Assembly: GCA_001642945.1 (NCBI GenBank)
Contig: LGRT01000038.1
Location: 1 to 64,000 of the forward strand
DNA length: 64,000 nucleotides
DNA from: Rhodobacteraceae bacterium SB2
Lineage (GTDB): Bacteria > Pseudomonadota > Alphaproteobacteria > Rhodobacterales > Rhodobacteraceae
Direction: 5' to 3'
The notes below the pieces were generated by a model, which saw nothing but the letters and a program-made list of their open reading frames with translations, did no database searches and had not been told where the DNA came from. The translations under genes and the position numbers were made by a program. The first letter of the stretch is position 1, and every line of letters begins with the position of its first letter. Below are positions 33,834-43,614 of this stretch, piece after piece.

Positions 33834-35165
33834 CTAAAGTTCGCCGGAAGCACGCCCTTCCTGCCAGCGTAGGTACAGGTTTGCACCAAGCCTTGAGATC
33901 GGCTCTGGAGGTAAACGCTTTGGGGCGTCAGCGGATAAGGCCCGTGACAGCGCGGGCGATGATCGGCCGAGCGCGAGATCGGCTGCAAGGCCGCCTGCCA
34001 ATGTGCCTTTCGCCGTGCCAAGGCCATTTTGACAGCAGGCTGAAAACAATCCCGGTTCCAGTTCACCAATGACCTGAACGTTATTGCGGCTCAGGCAAAG
34101 CCGGCCGCCCCAACGGTATTCCATCGCGATATTACCCAGATTTGGAAAACGGCCCATGAAAGAGCGGTCGTGATCTTGGCCGACCTTGGCCACGCGCCCC
34201 TCGTTCACTTCCATGTTAGGGTCGAATGTGAAGCGATTGCGAATAATCAGCCGATCGCCACCGATGCCAGAGATGCGGCGCACAGTCGTGCCAACGGGAT
34301 CTGCCGGTGTCAGCCCCCAATTTGCATGACCACCCAGATTGGTAATTTCTTGCGGTGACAATGCCCGCGTCATAGAGGCGTAGGTGAACACATGCATCAG
34401 ACGCGATTTTGCGTATCCAAAGCTGTTGAGATGACCGTTCACCGCAAGGATGACCTGCGGCGCTGTGATTTGGCCATTGGGAGTCGTGGCGGTCCAATCA
34501 CCTGTCCGCTTTAGGTCCGCGACGGGGCTGTTTTCATGGATCAAAACACCGTCTTTACGAAGTCCTTCAGCGATACCGCGGATCCACAGCGCAGGTTGAA
34601 TCATGGCTGTGCCCGGCGTGAACAGACCGCTTTGGTAATAGTCAGTGCCAGTAATTTCGCGCATCTGAGCCGCATCATAGGCCTCATGCGGTTCACCCAT
34701 CGCAGCCAGATGTTTGGCGAAACTCGCATTATGCGTCTCACCCTTGGCTGTTGCCGCCCCGTTGATCTTGCCTGACATCACGAAGGCTTCGGTAGACAGG
34801 CCATATTCTGCGGCCATTTCGCGGGCATGGGCGATGCCAAGCCGGTTGTCTTGTGTCTGCGCCACGTCGGCCTCTAACGCGCCACCGTAATCCGCAGAGG
34901 TCAGGTCATGTGGTAGATCAATCATGAACCCCGAGTTGCGCCCCGCTGGGCCATCGCCCACCCGCACGGCATCCAGTACGACAATCTTGTTACCTTTAGC
35001 CTGTTTGACCAGGCGATGGGCGGCTGCCAAGCCTGCAAAGCCCGCACCGATAACCAGCCAGTCGGCAGTGATCTTGCTGTTCAGTGGCGTGGCTGGCTCT
35101 GGCTCTGTTAGCAGGCGGTTCCAACCCGCGGGACCGGGGTCGCGTGGCAGGCGTGTCACTATCAT
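33834..35165 (-). CDS. FAD-dependent DAO-family oxidoreductase
   Basis: 443 residues of the DAO/PuuB type. The FAD-binding DWLVIGAGFAGLAAAHRL lies at res ~35-52, then GPAGRNSGFMIDLPHDL (flavin-contact motif of gamma-glutamylputrescine-oxidase-like enzymes) and a C-terminal YRWGGRLCLSRNNVQVIG. Likely oxidises a secondary amine or D-amino acid. Last gene of the GntR-led operon, overlapping the SDR stop by four bases. In a hydroxyproline-betaine scheme it would oxidise an N-methyl or cis-4-hydroxy-D-proline intermediate; that is inference. Confidence 0.75.
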   Translation of the reverse strand: MIVTRLPRDPGPAGWNRLLTEPEPATPLNSKITADWLVIGAGFAGLAAAHRLVKQAKGNKIVVLDAVRVGDGPAGRNSGFMIDLPHDLTSADYGGALEADVAQTQDNRLGIAHAREMAAEYGLSTEAFVMSGKINGAATAKGETHNASFAKHLAAMGEPHEAYDAAQMREITGTDYYQSGLFTPGTAMIQPALWIRGIAEGLRKDGVLIHENSPVADLKRTGDWTATTPNGQITAPQVILAVNGHLNSFGYAKSRLMHVFTYASMTRALSPQEITNLGGHANWGLTPADPVGTTVRRISGIGGDRLIIRNRFTFDPNMEVNEGRVAKVGQDHDRSFMGRFPNLGNIAMEYRWGGRLCLSRNNVQVIGELEPGLFSACCQNGLGTAKGTLAGGLAADLALGRSSPALSRALSADAPKRLPPEPISRLGANLYLRWQEGRASGEL

Positions 35166-35893
35166 GGCAGGCTCAGTTTGCTCATGCGGCCACCGTCGAT
35201 TGTCCAGACCTGGCCTGTTACAAAACTCGCTGCATCCGAGGCCAACCAGCAGATCAGTTCGGCAACCTCCGATGGGGCACCGGTACGGCCCAGAGGGTGA
35301 ATACCCCCGATCTTGGCGCGAAAGGCGGCAGGCTCGGCCAATGAGGCGATGAAATCCTCATTGAGCGGCGTATCGATCCATCCCGGTGCAACCGCATTGC
35401 ACCGTACGCCATCAGGGCCGTGATCGACGGCGACTGCCCGGGTCAGACCATGTAATCCTGCCTTGGACGCCCCGTAGGCCGGGTGACGCGGGTTGTTTCC
35501 GAGCCCCTCAATCGAACCCACATTCACAATCGCCCCGCGTGCGGCGCGCAACAGCGGCATGGCATAACGGATTAACAGGAACGGCACTGTCAGGTTGATC
35601 TGCATCTGAAGGTGCCAGTCATCCAGCGAAGTTTCTTCCACCGTGCCTTCTCGCATCACGCCTGCATTGTTGACGAGAATATCCAGTTGACCTGTGGCTT
35701 TTGCGATGTGCTCAATAGCCTTCTCAGGCGAAGAAGGGTCGGCAAAATCGACAGTTATATCTTCAAAATCTGACAGGCCGCGTTGGACTCCAAAAACACG
35801 CGCACCACCGTCGGACAGAAGACGCGCGGTTTCCGCCCCCATCCCACTGGAAGCACCTGTCACCAACGCAATTTTGCCCTGAAAATCTATCAT
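35162..35893 (-). CDS. Short-chain dehydrogenase/reductase (first)
   Basis: 243 residues. TGASSGMGAE cofactor loop (res ~14-23), NNAG (res ~82), catalytic Ser/Tyr/Lys in VGSIEG...YGASKAGLHG. A classical cytoplasmic SDR using NAD(P). Four-base overlaps with both neighbours show tight operon packing. Substrate not evident. Confidence 0.8.
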   Translation of the reverse strand: MIDFQGKIALVTGASSGMGAETARLLSDGGARVFGVQRGLSDFEDITVDFADPSSPEKAIEHIAKATGQLDILVNNAGVMREGTVEETSLDDWHLQMQINLTVPFLLIRYAMPLLRAARGAIVNVGSIEGLGNNPRHPAYGASKAGLHGLTRAVAVDHGPDGVRCNAVAPGWIDTPLNEDFIASLAEPAAFRAKIGGIHPLGRTGAPSEVAELICWLASDAASFVTGQVWTIDGGRMSKLSLP

Positions 35894-36621
35894 GCCACCG
35901 GCTTTCCGCCGTTCACCTCAACCAAGCTGCCAAACATGTAACGCGCATGATCTGAGGCCAGGAACAGCACAACTTCTGCAATGTCTTCAGGTTGGGCAAT
36001 CCGACCCAAAGGGACGGTTTTGTCGAGTTCCGCCATAGCTGTGGTCGGGTCAAACCCGCGCATTTCAAACCCTGTGCGCAACATCGGCGTGTCCACCTCA
36101 TTTGGGCAAACAGCGTTGATGCGAATGCCCTGATGAGCGTGGTCGCGCCCCATGCATTGAGTAAGCGAAGCAATTGCGGCTTTGGTCATACAGTAAACCG
36201 CGTGATCTGGACCGGGATGTACCCCCCAGCACGACGCGGTGTTAACGATAGCGCCACCCCCAATTGCCGCCATAATCGGGATTGCCGCGCGGCACAGCTG
36301 AAATGGGGCTTTCACATTCACTGCGACAGAAATGTCAAAGTCCTCATCACTGCTGTCGGTGACTTTGCCCCTGTGCATTAGACCCGCGTTGTTGATTAGA
36401 ATATCCAGTCCACCCAGCGCCTCAGCCGCTTGTACGGGCAGGGTATTTGTATAGCTAGGGTCGGTCAGGTCGCCTGGGAAATGCGCCTCTGCATCAATCC
36501 CATCGGTGTTACGATCTGTAACCGCGACCCGCGCGCCCGCGGAGCGCAGCATTGAGGTGATGGACCCCCCAATCCCCCCGGCAGCCCCGGTCACCAAGGC
36601 GCGTTTTCCTGCGAAATTCAT
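35890..36621 (-). CDS. Short-chain dehydrogenase/reductase (second)
   Basis: 243 residues. TGAAGGIGGS loop, NNAG, and active-site YCMTKAAIAS with upstream Ser in NTASCWG. Same length as the first SDR but clearly different in sequence. GAGAGGAAAC ribosome site before ATG 36621. Probably acts on a hydroxylated intermediate of the operon's substrate. Confidence 0.8.
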   Translation of the reverse strand: MNFAGKRALVTGAAGGIGGSITSMLRSAGARVAVTDRNTDGIDAEAHFPGDLTDPSYTNTLPVQAAEALGGLDILINNAGLMHRGKVTDSSDEDFDISVAVNVKAPFQLCRAAIPIMAAIGGGAIVNTASCWGVHPGPDHAVYCMTKAAIASLTQCMGRDHAHQGIRINAVCPNEVDTPMLRTGFEMRGFDPTTAMAELDKTVPLGRIAQPEDIAEVVLFLASDHARYMFGSLVEVNGGKPVA

Positions 36622-36643
36622 GCTCGTTTCCTCTCATTGACGA

Positions 36644-37747
36644 TTAAAAAGATGCAATGGGCGCCCCAAACTGCGCCTCGTCAGGGGTCACACCAAGGCC
36701 CGGCCCCTGGGGCAGCGAGATATGGCCATCTTCGATCTTCACCGGGTTGTTCCTGTCGTAATGGCCTTCGATATAGGGCTGAGCGAGCCATGCCCCCTCA
36801 AAAAGTCGCGGCTGAACCGTGGCGCCCATATGGGTACAGGCGGCAGCGATGATGTCGCCCCCCCACGCGTCGTCGCAGGTATGCGGCAAGGAGCGTGCCT
36901 CACAAATATTGCGGAAGGTCTGCATGGGTTGCAGCCCACCAATGCGGGTCACTTTCATGCCAAACCCATCCACTAACTCACGCCCCACAGCCTGAATGAC
37001 GGTGGGCAGATCAACGCTGTTTTCATCCATAAAAATAGCGTGGTTGACCTGTGGGCGGATTTTCTCTAGGTCCTGAACAGTGTTGCAGGGCTGTTCCATG
37101 ATGAAAGGAATATGCGCCAGTTCACGGCTGACGCGCAGCACATCACGAGTGGTCCAACCGCGATTGCCATCGACGGCAAGACGCATGCCGGTACCTTCGA
37201 TCTGCTCCCAGACCTTGATGATGGTCTCAATGTCGATATCTACCGGGCGTCCACCCACTTTGACCTGTAGTCGCGGATAACCTTCTGCCTGTTTTTCCCG
37301 AGCAAGCCGTGCGATATCGTCTGGTCTTCCGACCCCGGTGGCATAATATGAGGGCACCCGGTCGGTGACGGCTCCGCCCAATAAATCTGACACCGACAGG
37401 CCTGTGGCCTTACCAAGCGCGTCATGCACCGCAATGTCTACGGCCGCCTTGGCGTAATTGTGCCCATTCAGAAGGCCCGCCATTTTGCGTTGCACTGCCA
37501 GCGGCAAAACCTCTGTTCCAATAAGCCCCGGTGCCATTTCAATCAGCGCCGCACGTGCACCAGATGCATGGGCCTCGGCATAGGTTGGCCCCACTGGGCA
37601 GGTTTCCCCCCAACCGGTGGCACCGGTGTCGGTCACAATCCTGACCAGCGTAGTATCCAGCGCCCAGACCTCAGCATTGGCCATCGTGTAAGGGCCGTTT
37701 TTTACCGGCAGATCATATTGGTAAATATCTAGCTCTTTGATCCTCAC
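36644..37747 (-). CDS. hpbD: Enolase-superfamily racemase, HpbD-like
   Basis: 367 residues starting GTG (37747), one base after the MDR stop. Mandelate-racemase subgroup: first catalytic Lys in RLQVKVGG (res ~160-167); metal ligands Asp in AVDGNRG, Glu in MEQPCNT and Asp in MDENSVD; second Lys in [11 protein letters not shown]; then [15 protein letters not shown]. The whole text closely resembles my memory of 4-hydroxyproline betaine 2-epimerase (HpbD) of Pelagibaca bermudensis, including the N-terminal [11 protein letters not shown] and TCPVGPTYA. cis-3-hydroxyproline dehydratases and proline-betaine epimerases belong to the same subgroup, so the substrate is likely but not certain. Confidence 0.7.
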   Translation of the reverse strand: MRIKELDIYQYDLPVKNGPYTMANAEVWALDTTLVRIVTDTGATGWGETCPVGPTYAEAHASGARAALIEMAPGLIGTEVLPLAVQRKMAGLLNGHNYAKAAVDIAVHDALGKATGLSVSDLLGGAVTDRVPSYYATGVGRPDDIARLAREKQAEGYPRLQVKVGGRPVDIDIETIIKVWEQIEGTGMRLAVDGNRGWTTRDVLRVSRELAHIPFIMEQPCNTVQDLEKIRPQVNHAIFMDENSVDLPTVIQAVGRELVDGFGMKVTRIGGLQPMQTFRNICEARSLPHTCDDAWGGDIIAAACTHMGATVQPRLFEGAWLAQPYIEGHYDRNNPVKIEDGHISLPQGPGLGVTPDEAQFGAPIASF

Positions 37748-37748
37748 G

Positions 37749-38843
37749 TCATATCTCCGTTGATGGGGACAGAAAAACCAGCTTGCCAGTGTGTTTCTTG
37801 GCCAAGAAGTCCTCTTGCGCGCGGGCGATGTCCGCCAGAGGATACGTTGCCGCCAATGTGGGGCGAATTTCTCCGGCTTCGATGTAAGAAATCAGGTTGG
37901 GGAAGATCACATCATCCTGAAAGGTTGACCCAAAGAGGGTCAGGTCCTTGAGGTAGAGCGTGCGCACATCCAGTTCGACCATCGGCCCGGCAATGGCCCC
38001 CGCGGTAATGTAACGTCCGCCACGTTTCAGCACCTTGAGAAGCGCGGGCCAGCCAGGGCCAGCGACCAGATCTATCACAACATCAATAGCTTCGTTGCCC
38101 AAGGTGGCAATGATATCGGCGTTCCGATCAATCACCTGATCCGCCCCCAGCGCCAGCACCTCATCCCGTTTGGCCAGTGAAGACAGGGCAATCACCCGCG
38201 CGCCGCGCCGTTTGGCCAGCTGAACCGCAGCTGATCCAACCCCCCCCGAGGCGCCGGTCACCAACACTGTCTCAGCGTCTACACTGGCGCGGTGCAGCAT
38301 GTTTTCCGCAGTAGAATAAGCGCAGGGGACCGACGCAAGTTCGGCATCGGACCAGTTGCAATTGACCGCGAAGGTGAATTCAGATTTCGCCACCGTATAT
38401 TGCGCAAACCCGCCGTCACATTCGCTGCCGAAACTTATGCAGCTAAACGGGGCAGCGGCCGTCAAAGGTTGCATGGTCTGCACCAAGACCCGCTCGCCGA
38501 TCCGTGTTGGACTTATATCAGCCCCAACGGCAATGATCCGCCCGCAGACATCGGCCCCTTGAATGCGCGGGAAGGTCAGTGGCACGCCTGACCAGCTTGC
38601 GTCATCATCATTCACCGTATCGAACCCGGTTGCCCCACCGGTATCCGTGTCTTCTGACACGGATTTGGAATACCAACCGATCCGTGTGTTGATATCTGTG
38701 TTGTTAACTGCAGCAGCGGCAACCCGGATCAACACTTCACCGATACCTGGTTCCGGCGTCGGCAGATCCTCACGATATACTAGCTTATCTATCCCGCCGT
38801 GGCCGACAAGCTGAACGCCATGCATTGTTTCGGGAAGGGTCAT
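37749..38843 (-). CDS. Zinc-independent MDR (quinone-oxidoreductase-like) alcohol dehydrogenase
   Basis: 364 residues from ATG 38843 (AAGGA eight bases upstream); a longer frame to 38972 would overlap a separate small frame. GroES-like part with [13 protein letters not shown], then Rossmann [20 protein letters not shown] (res ~185-204) and the tail KHTGKLVFL. It lacks the Cys cluster of structural-zinc alcohol dehydrogenases. Likely an NADPH-dependent oxidoreductase. One base before the HpbD-like start. Confidence 0.75.
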   Translation of the reverse strand: MTLPETMHGVQLVGHGGIDKLVYREDLPTPEPGIGEVLIRVAAAAVNNTDINTRIGWYSKSVSEDTDTGGATGFDTVNDDDASWSGVPLTFPRIQGADVCGRIIAVGADISPTRIGERVLVQTMQPLTAAAPFSCISFGSECDGGFAQYTVAKSEFTFAVNCNWSDAELASVPCAYSTAENMLHRASVDAETVLVTGASGGVGSAAVQLAKRRGARVIALSSLAKRDEVLALGADQVIDRNADIIATLGNEAIDVVIDLVAGPGWPALLKVLKRGGRYITAGAIAGPMVELDVRTLYLKDLTLFGSTFQDDVIFPNLISYIEAGEIRPTLAATYPLADIARAQEDFLAKKHTGKLVFLSPSTEI

Positions 38844-38862
38844 TCGGCAATTCCTTCTGCAG

Positions 38863-38979
38863 TTAACAGCGCACGGCGAGCCGCAGCGCGGCGCGTTTTG
38901 CGACCTGTTGCCCACGCACCATGGCGGTGTCGGTTTGCCCTTCGTGGATGGCCAAAACGGTCTTGCCTTCAAACCTCAT
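38863..38979 (-). CDS. 38-residue coupled frame, possible SDR relic
   Basis: ATG 38979 lies one base after the MttB stop, with GGAG upstream. The product MRFEGKTVLAIHEGQTDTAM VRG... begins like an SDR (xRFxGKTVLVTGG) but departs after ten residues and stops at 38 aa. It is either a decayed dehydrogenase start or a tiny coupled peptide. Nothing else is known. Confidence 0.3.
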   Translation of the reverse strand: MRFEGKTVLAIHEGQTDTAMVRGQQVAKRAALRLAVRC

Positions 38980-38980
38980 G

Positions 38981-40531
38981 TCAGTGCTCCTGGTTAAGGG
39001 CGTCGGCGGCAGGAATTTCACGCTCGCGCCGCGTAATGTAATCCAACAGGGCCTCGTTCACGCCGTCGTCCAGCTTGGGTTCCTTATACTCGTTCAGCAT
39101 GGCACGGGCCTTGTTCAACGCCCGCTCGTTGATCTCAACCCCGCCTTCGGCCTGCCATTGCTCGATTGAATTATTGTCGAACATTTCGGGCATGAAAAAA
39201 GCCTCTTGGAAATGTTCCAGCGTATGTGGGTGGCCCAGGTAGTGACCACCGGGGCCGATATCGGGCACAGCAGACAGAGCGGCATCGAAGTCGTCCCAAT
39301 TCACGCCTTGCGCCATGCGGTAGCCCATTTCGCACATCTCGGCATCGACGATGAATTTGGCGGTCGAGCAATGCATGCCAGCCTCGTTCCAGCCAGCGCT
39401 GTGCCACATGTAATTTGCGCCTGCCATCAGGACCGCGTTCATGGTCATCGCACTTTCATAGCCGGCTTGCGCGTCAAACGTCTTGGCCCCGCCAAGCGTG
39501 TTAGAGGTCCGCCATGGCACACCGTAGAACCGCGCCATCTGGCCAATCATAAAATTCATCAGGCTGATCTCTGGCGTGCCAGCCATTGGCGCGCCGGATT
39601 TCATGCTTACGGTTGACAAGTAATGACCGTAAATTGCAGGCGCCCCTTTGCGCACGACTTGGGTGTAGGCCAAGGCGCTGAGGGCTTCGGCGTTCAATTG
39701 CGCCACGGTTGCGGGTACGCTCGCAGGGGTGTTTGCACCGCCCAACACAAAGGGTGAACACAGGATCGGCTGGTTGCGTTTACAGAATGCCCGCAGCGCG
39801 CCTAGCATGGTTTCATCCCATACCAGGGGCGAATTGCCATTGCAATTGCCCGTGACGACAGGGTGCGTGTCGATGTAGTCATCGCCAAACAGGATCGCAC
39901 ACATATCCATCACATCTTCGGCGTTCTTGGGGCTAGTGGTCATACCCATGAACGTCTTATCGGAGTGCTTCATCGACGAATAGGTAATGCGTAAATGTCG
40001 TTGACTGATCGGATGATCGTAGGGTTCGACGATGTGATGCGCTGAGGAATGAAGCGCCGGCAGCATGTGGCTGAGCTTGTGAAAATTCGCCAAGTCATCC
40101 AGCGTCGGGTTGCGCCGCACGTCGTCAAGATCGCGCAAAAACGGTGCGCCTGTCATCGGGACGAACATGCCATGATCACTACCGAAGGGCAACGAATTGG
40201 CCGGGTTGCGGGCTTGATACGTGAAGGTTTCGGGGATCGTTGCGATCAATTCGCGCACAAGGTAACGGTCAAGGTAAACCATCTCGCCTTCAACCTTGGC
40301 ACCCGCAGCTTTCCAGTCGGCCAGGGCGATATCATCCCGAAATTGCACGCCGACGTTTTCGAGGATGTCCATGGAAGCGCCGTCTATCTTTTCGATCTGG
40401 TCGGTGGTCATTGGCTCAGTTAGCGGCAGCTTACGCTTGAGCGGGGGCAGCATTTTGATGTCGCGGGTTTGACGCGCAACTTTGCGCGCGCCGCGCCCAC
40501 GGCGGACAGTCCCTACTGCATCAACACTCAT
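38981..40531 (-). CDS. MttB-family (trimethylamine methyltransferase-like) protein, copy 1
   Basis: 516 residues. Typical N-terminal RRGRGARK stretch, then TIM-barrel blocks NPTLDDLANFHKLSHMLP, KTFMGMTTSPKNAEDVMDM, VTGNCNGNSPLVWDETML and GGHYLGHPHTLEHFQEAFF. No in-frame TAG interrupts it, so it is a non-pyrrolysine member. Characterised non-Pyl relatives (MtgB, MtpB, MtcB) move a methyl group from glycine betaine, proline betaine or carnitine to a corrinoid protein. No corrinoid-protein gene is in the window. Overlaps ALDH by four bases. Inferred role: demethylation of the operon's betaine substrate. Confidence 0.82.
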   Translation of the reverse strand: MSVDAVGTVRRGRGARKVARQTRDIKMLPPLKRKLPLTEPMTTDQIEKIDGASMDILENVGVQFRDDIALADWKAAGAKVEGEMVYLDRYLVRELIATIPETFTYQARNPANSLPFGSDHGMFVPMTGAPFLRDLDDVRRNPTLDDLANFHKLSHMLPALHSSAHHIVEPYDHPISQRHLRITYSSMKHSDKTFMGMTTSPKNAEDVMDMCAILFGDDYIDTHPVVTGNCNGNSPLVWDETMLGALRAFCKRNQPILCSPFVLGGANTPASVPATVAQLNAEALSALAYTQVVRKGAPAIYGHYLSTVSMKSGAPMAGTPEISLMNFMIGQMARFYGVPWRTSNTLGGAKTFDAQAGYESAMTMNAVLMAGANYMWHSAGWNEAGMHCSTAKFIVDAEMCEMGYRMAQGVNWDDFDAALSAVPDIGPGGHYLGHPHTLEHFQEAFFMPEMFDNNSIEQWQAEGGVEINERALNKARAMLNEYKEPKLDDGVNEALLDYITRREREIPAADALNQEH

Positions 40532-42000
40532 GCTACGTTGTCCCCGTCGGCAGGATCGGTCAGGTCGATCCAGATTGTCTTGACTTCTGTGTACTGGTCA
40601 TGGGCATGCAACCCGTTGTCGCGCCCGCCAAAGCCAGACTGCTTATAGCCGCCGAACGGTGTGCCCATATTACCTTCGCCGTAGCAATTCACCGTCACTG
40701 TGCCAGCCTTGATGTCGCGGGCTGCACGGATCGCACTGCGACCACCGCGTGAAAACACCGACGCTGCAAGGCCATAATCCGTGTCATTTGCGACCTGCAC
40801 CGCTTCATCATTACTAGCCGCGGTTATCACACAAAGCACAGGGCCAAAGATTTCGTCGCGCGCGCGCGGGTCGTCTGCTTTGACCTCGAAAATCATCGGA
40901 GACACGAAAGGTCCATCGCCGATGCCGTCCAGAAAGCTGCGAACTTTGATACAATGCTCCGCATCAATCAATGCTCCGATGTGGGTGGTGGGATCAAGCG
41001 GATCGCCGACTTTCCAATCACGCAGTCGTGCATTGATTTTTTCAAGTAACGCGTCTTTCACGCTGGTGTGTACAATCAACCTAGACGTCGCAGAGCAGTT
41101 CTGCCCCGCATTCCAGAACGCCCCATTGACCACATGTTCGGCCACGTGATCTAGGTTCTGCGCATCGTCGAACACCACGGCGGGGTTTTTGCCGCCGCAT
41201 TCCAGAACTACCTTCTTGAGGTTGCTATCGGCCGCATAGCGCAAGAAGCGGCGGCCGGTTTCAGTTGACCCTGTGAAACTGATCATATCAACGTCCATGT
41301 GCCGGCCTAGCGGTTCCCCGACCGATGGCCCGTCACCGGGAAGAACTTGAAGAACGCCGCGAGGGATACCCGCCTCGTACGCCAATTCTGCAACGCGCAG
41401 TGCGGTCAGGCTAGTCTGTTCGGCAGGTTTCACGATAACAGAACAGCCAGCTGCCAGTGCTGGACCAATTTTCCATGCCAGCATCATCAGCGGAAAGTTC
41501 CACGGCAGAATGGCCGCGACTACACCCACGGGTTCGCGCACGATCATTCCGATTGCGCCGTCCCCAGTGGGGGCTGTTTTGTCATAGATCTTATCGGCAG
41601 ATTCCGCATGCCACTTGATGCAGTGTATCGTCTCGGGCAGATCTATCGTTTCGCAGTCAAGAATTGGTTTGCCTGACTCCACGCTCTCCATCACCGCCAG
41701 TTCGCGGCGGTTACGGGTGATCAACTTGCACAGTCTGATCAGCACGTCCTTGCGCGCATCGGGGTCTATTTTGGACCAACGGCCTTGGTCAAACGCCTCC
41801 CGCGCTTTGGTGACCGCAAGGTCTACATCAGTTGTATCTGCAGTAGAAATCTGGGTGATCTCGGCACCTGACGCAGGGTTGGTCGTTGCCATCATTGGTC
41901 CGTTACCACGTTGGTATTTGCCGTCGATGAACGGACTGCGTGGCGGGTCTAATGCTTCCGCGATGGCGGAATATTCGGCGTATGTCAGCAGGTTGGTCAT
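40528..42000 (-). CDS. NAD(P)-dependent aldehyde dehydrogenase
   Basis: 490 residues. AILPWNFPLMMLAWKIGPAL (res ~163-182), IVKPAEQTS, FTGSTETGRR, general base Glu in LECGGKNP and nucleophile Cys in WNAGQNCSATSR (res ~300). Resembles PuuC/gamma-glutamyl-aminobutyraldehyde and related semialdehyde dehydrogenases. In a hydroxyproline scheme it would be the alpha-ketoglutarate-semialdehyde dehydrogenase step. Overlaps the DHDPS-family gene by four bases. Confidence 0.82.
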   Translation of the reverse strand: MTNLLTYAEYSAIAEALDPPRSPFIDGKYQRGNGPMMATTNPASGAEITQISTADTTDVDLAVTKAREAFDQGRWSKIDPDARKDVLIRLCKLITRNRRELAVMESVESGKPILDCETIDLPETIHCIKWHAESADKIYDKTAPTGDGAIGMIVREPVGVVAAILPWNFPLMMLAWKIGPALAAGCSVIVKPAEQTSLTALRVAELAYEAGIPRGVLQVLPGDGPSVGEPLGRHMDVDMISFTGSTETGRRFLRYAADSNLKKVVLECGGKNPAVVFDDAQNLDHVAEHVVNGAFWNAGQNCSATSRLIVHTSVKDALLEKINARLRDWKVGDPLDPTTHIGALIDAEHCIKVRSFLDGIGDGPFVSPMIFEVKADDPRARDEIFGPVLCVITAASNDEAVQVANDTDYGLAASVFSRGGRSAIRAARDIKAGTVTVNCYGEGNMGTPFGGYKQSGFGGRDNGLHAHDQYTEVKTIWIDLTDPADGDNVA

Positions 42001-42905
42001 GTATTCGCTCCCTTGATGCTGGAAATCGCTGTGTTCATGGTACGGATCACCTCTGCCAATTCGCGTTTGTCGTCTTTATTGAGGGGTTGCAGCGGTTTGC
42101 GTGGCGGACCCGCATCAATGCCGCGTAATGTCAGCCCGTATTTGATGCACTGCACAAATTTCCCTCCCTGTTCAAGGACGCGCATTAAAGGCAGCATGGC
42201 GGACATGATCGCGCGTCCTTTTTTGAAATCACCTTCGATTACGCAGGCCTCGTAAAGCCCAATATGTGCTTCGGGAGCAAAGTTTGAACCTGCGCAAACC
42301 CAAGACCGCGCGCCCCACGCGAAAAATTCTAAGGCTTGATCATCCATACCGCAGGACAAGGCGATATGCGGGTAGTCGCGCGCTAGCATGTGCAATCGGT
42401 TGATGTCGCCAGAACTTTCCTTGATTCCACAGAAGTTGGGAGAGCGGCCCAAACGGTCCAGACACTCCTCGTCCATGTCGACCGACATCCGGCCTGGATA
42501 GTTGTACAGCATCACAGGAAGGTTCGCAGCGCGATCCACAGCCAGCGCATGCAGCGCGATTTCACGCCCCGTCGGATAGGCGTAGGGCGGTGTAGCAACC
42601 AACAAAGCATCCGCGCCCGCCGCCTTTGCGGCCTTGGCGTACATGATGCTGTCTTCGGTCCGGATTGCACCCGTTCCCGTGACCATCGGCACGCGTCCGT
42701 TAATCAAACCCGCGCAGCGCGTCATCATCTCTAGCCGCTCCTCAGGGGTCTGTGCGTAGTATTCGCCTGTGGAACCCGCAACGACAATTCCGTGCACGCC
42801 TGCTGCGATCAAATACTCGACCGTTTCCACTAGGGCGGCTTCATTCAAAGAGAAATCATCGTGATATGGCGTCACAAGCGGGGTGTAGATGCCTTCAAAT
42901 TGCAT
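41997..42905 (-). CDS. DHDPS/NAL-family lyase or dehydratase
   Basis: 302 residues from ATG 42905 (TAAGGAC eight bases upstream); frames reaching to 43046 lie inside the GntR gene. GSTGEYYAQT (res ~45-54), catalytic Tyr in MLYNYPGRMS and Schiff-base Lys in GIKESSGD (res ~160-168) place it in the class I aldolase DHDPS superfamily. One member, 1-pyrroline-4-hydroxy-2-carboxylate deaminase, is the key step of hydroxyproline breakdown. Neighbouring HpbD-like, oxidase and ALDH genes favour that role over lysine synthesis. Start overlaps the GntR end by eleven bases. Confidence 0.8.
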   Translation of the reverse strand: MQFEGIYTPLVTPYHDDFSLNEAALVETVEYLIAAGVHGIVVAGSTGEYYAQTPEERLEMMTRCAGLINGRVPMVTGTGAIRTEDSIMYAKAAKAAGADALLVATPPYAYPTGREIALHALAVDRAANLPVMLYNYPGRMSVDMDEECLDRLGRSPNFCGIKESSGDINRLHMLARDYPHIALSCGMDDQALEFFAWGARSWVCAGSNFAPEAHIGLYEACVIEGDFKKGRAIMSAMLPLMRVLEQGGKFVQCIKYGLTLRGIDAGPPRKPLQPLNKDDKRELAEVIRTMNTAISSIKGANT

Positions 42906-43599
42906 TGATGTTGTCCTTAAGGGAAATGAATTCAACGGGCAACGGATCAGCGCGCACGTAACGCTCCATCCGGTCACGGCTGAGGTCCCAATGTTGGAGT
43001 GTAAGGTCGATCGCCAGCGCGCCTTCGCCAGCCTCAATGGCCGCAATCATCGCGTCGTGCTGTTCGATAGCTTTGAGCACTAGCATGGTTTCTGCGGGCG
43101 CGGCAGGGCGATAAAACGTTTGGCTCATACGGGTATGATCAATCTGCAGCCGCGCAAGAGAGGCCAATAAATAGGTGTTTGAGGCCATATCACCGATAAT
43201 GGCGTGGAACGTGTGATTGGCGAGGGCGGCCTCTGCCGCATCAGATAACTTTGCCGCCTTGGCGAAACCTATCTGAGCTTGTTTTAGAGCATCCAATTGC
43301 GCGCTTGTCCGGTTCTCGCAGGCCAAACGCGCAATATTGGCATAAACCATCGGTGCCGTCTGGAAAAAGGTACGCAGGACGTCAATGTCCATCGATGCCA
43401 CCTTGGCGCCACGGTTCTCACTAACCACAACATAGCCTTCGCCCTGAAGGCGTTGCAGCACCTCTCGCAGTGGCGTGCGCGACATGTTGTAATAGCCTGA
43501 CAGGCCCGCCTCATCGAGATCATGGCCTGGTTTGAGGTCAGTTGACAGAATTCGGCGACGTAAGTCGTCCAAACAGTCAGTTTTCGTAAAGTGTTTCAT
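42895..43599 (-). CDS. GntR-family (FCD) regulator of the operon
   Basis: 234 residues. Winged HTH (LRRRILSTDLKPGHDLDEAGL, YYNMSRTPLREVLQRLQGEGYV, res ~12-58) and FCD effector domain with metal-type His residues (NHTFHAIIGDMASN; IEQHDAMIAAIEAGE). First gene of the ten-gene minus-strand unit. Two palindromes upstream are probable operators for autoregulation. FCD regulators usually act as repressors relieved by a small organic acid. Confidence 0.85.
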   Translation of the reverse strand: MKHFTKTDCLDDLRRRILSTDLKPGHDLDEAGLSGYYNMSRTPLREVLQRLQGEGYVVVSENRGAKVASMDIDVLRTFFQTAPMVYANIARLACENRTSAQLDALKQAQIGFAKAAKLSDAAEAALANHTFHAIIGDMASNTYLLASLARLQIDHTRMSQTFYRPAAPAETMLVLKAIEQHDAMIAAIEAGEGALAIDLTLQHWDLSRDRMERYVRADPLPVEFISLKDNINAI

Positions 43600-43614
43600 G
43601 CATCATTCCAAAAA

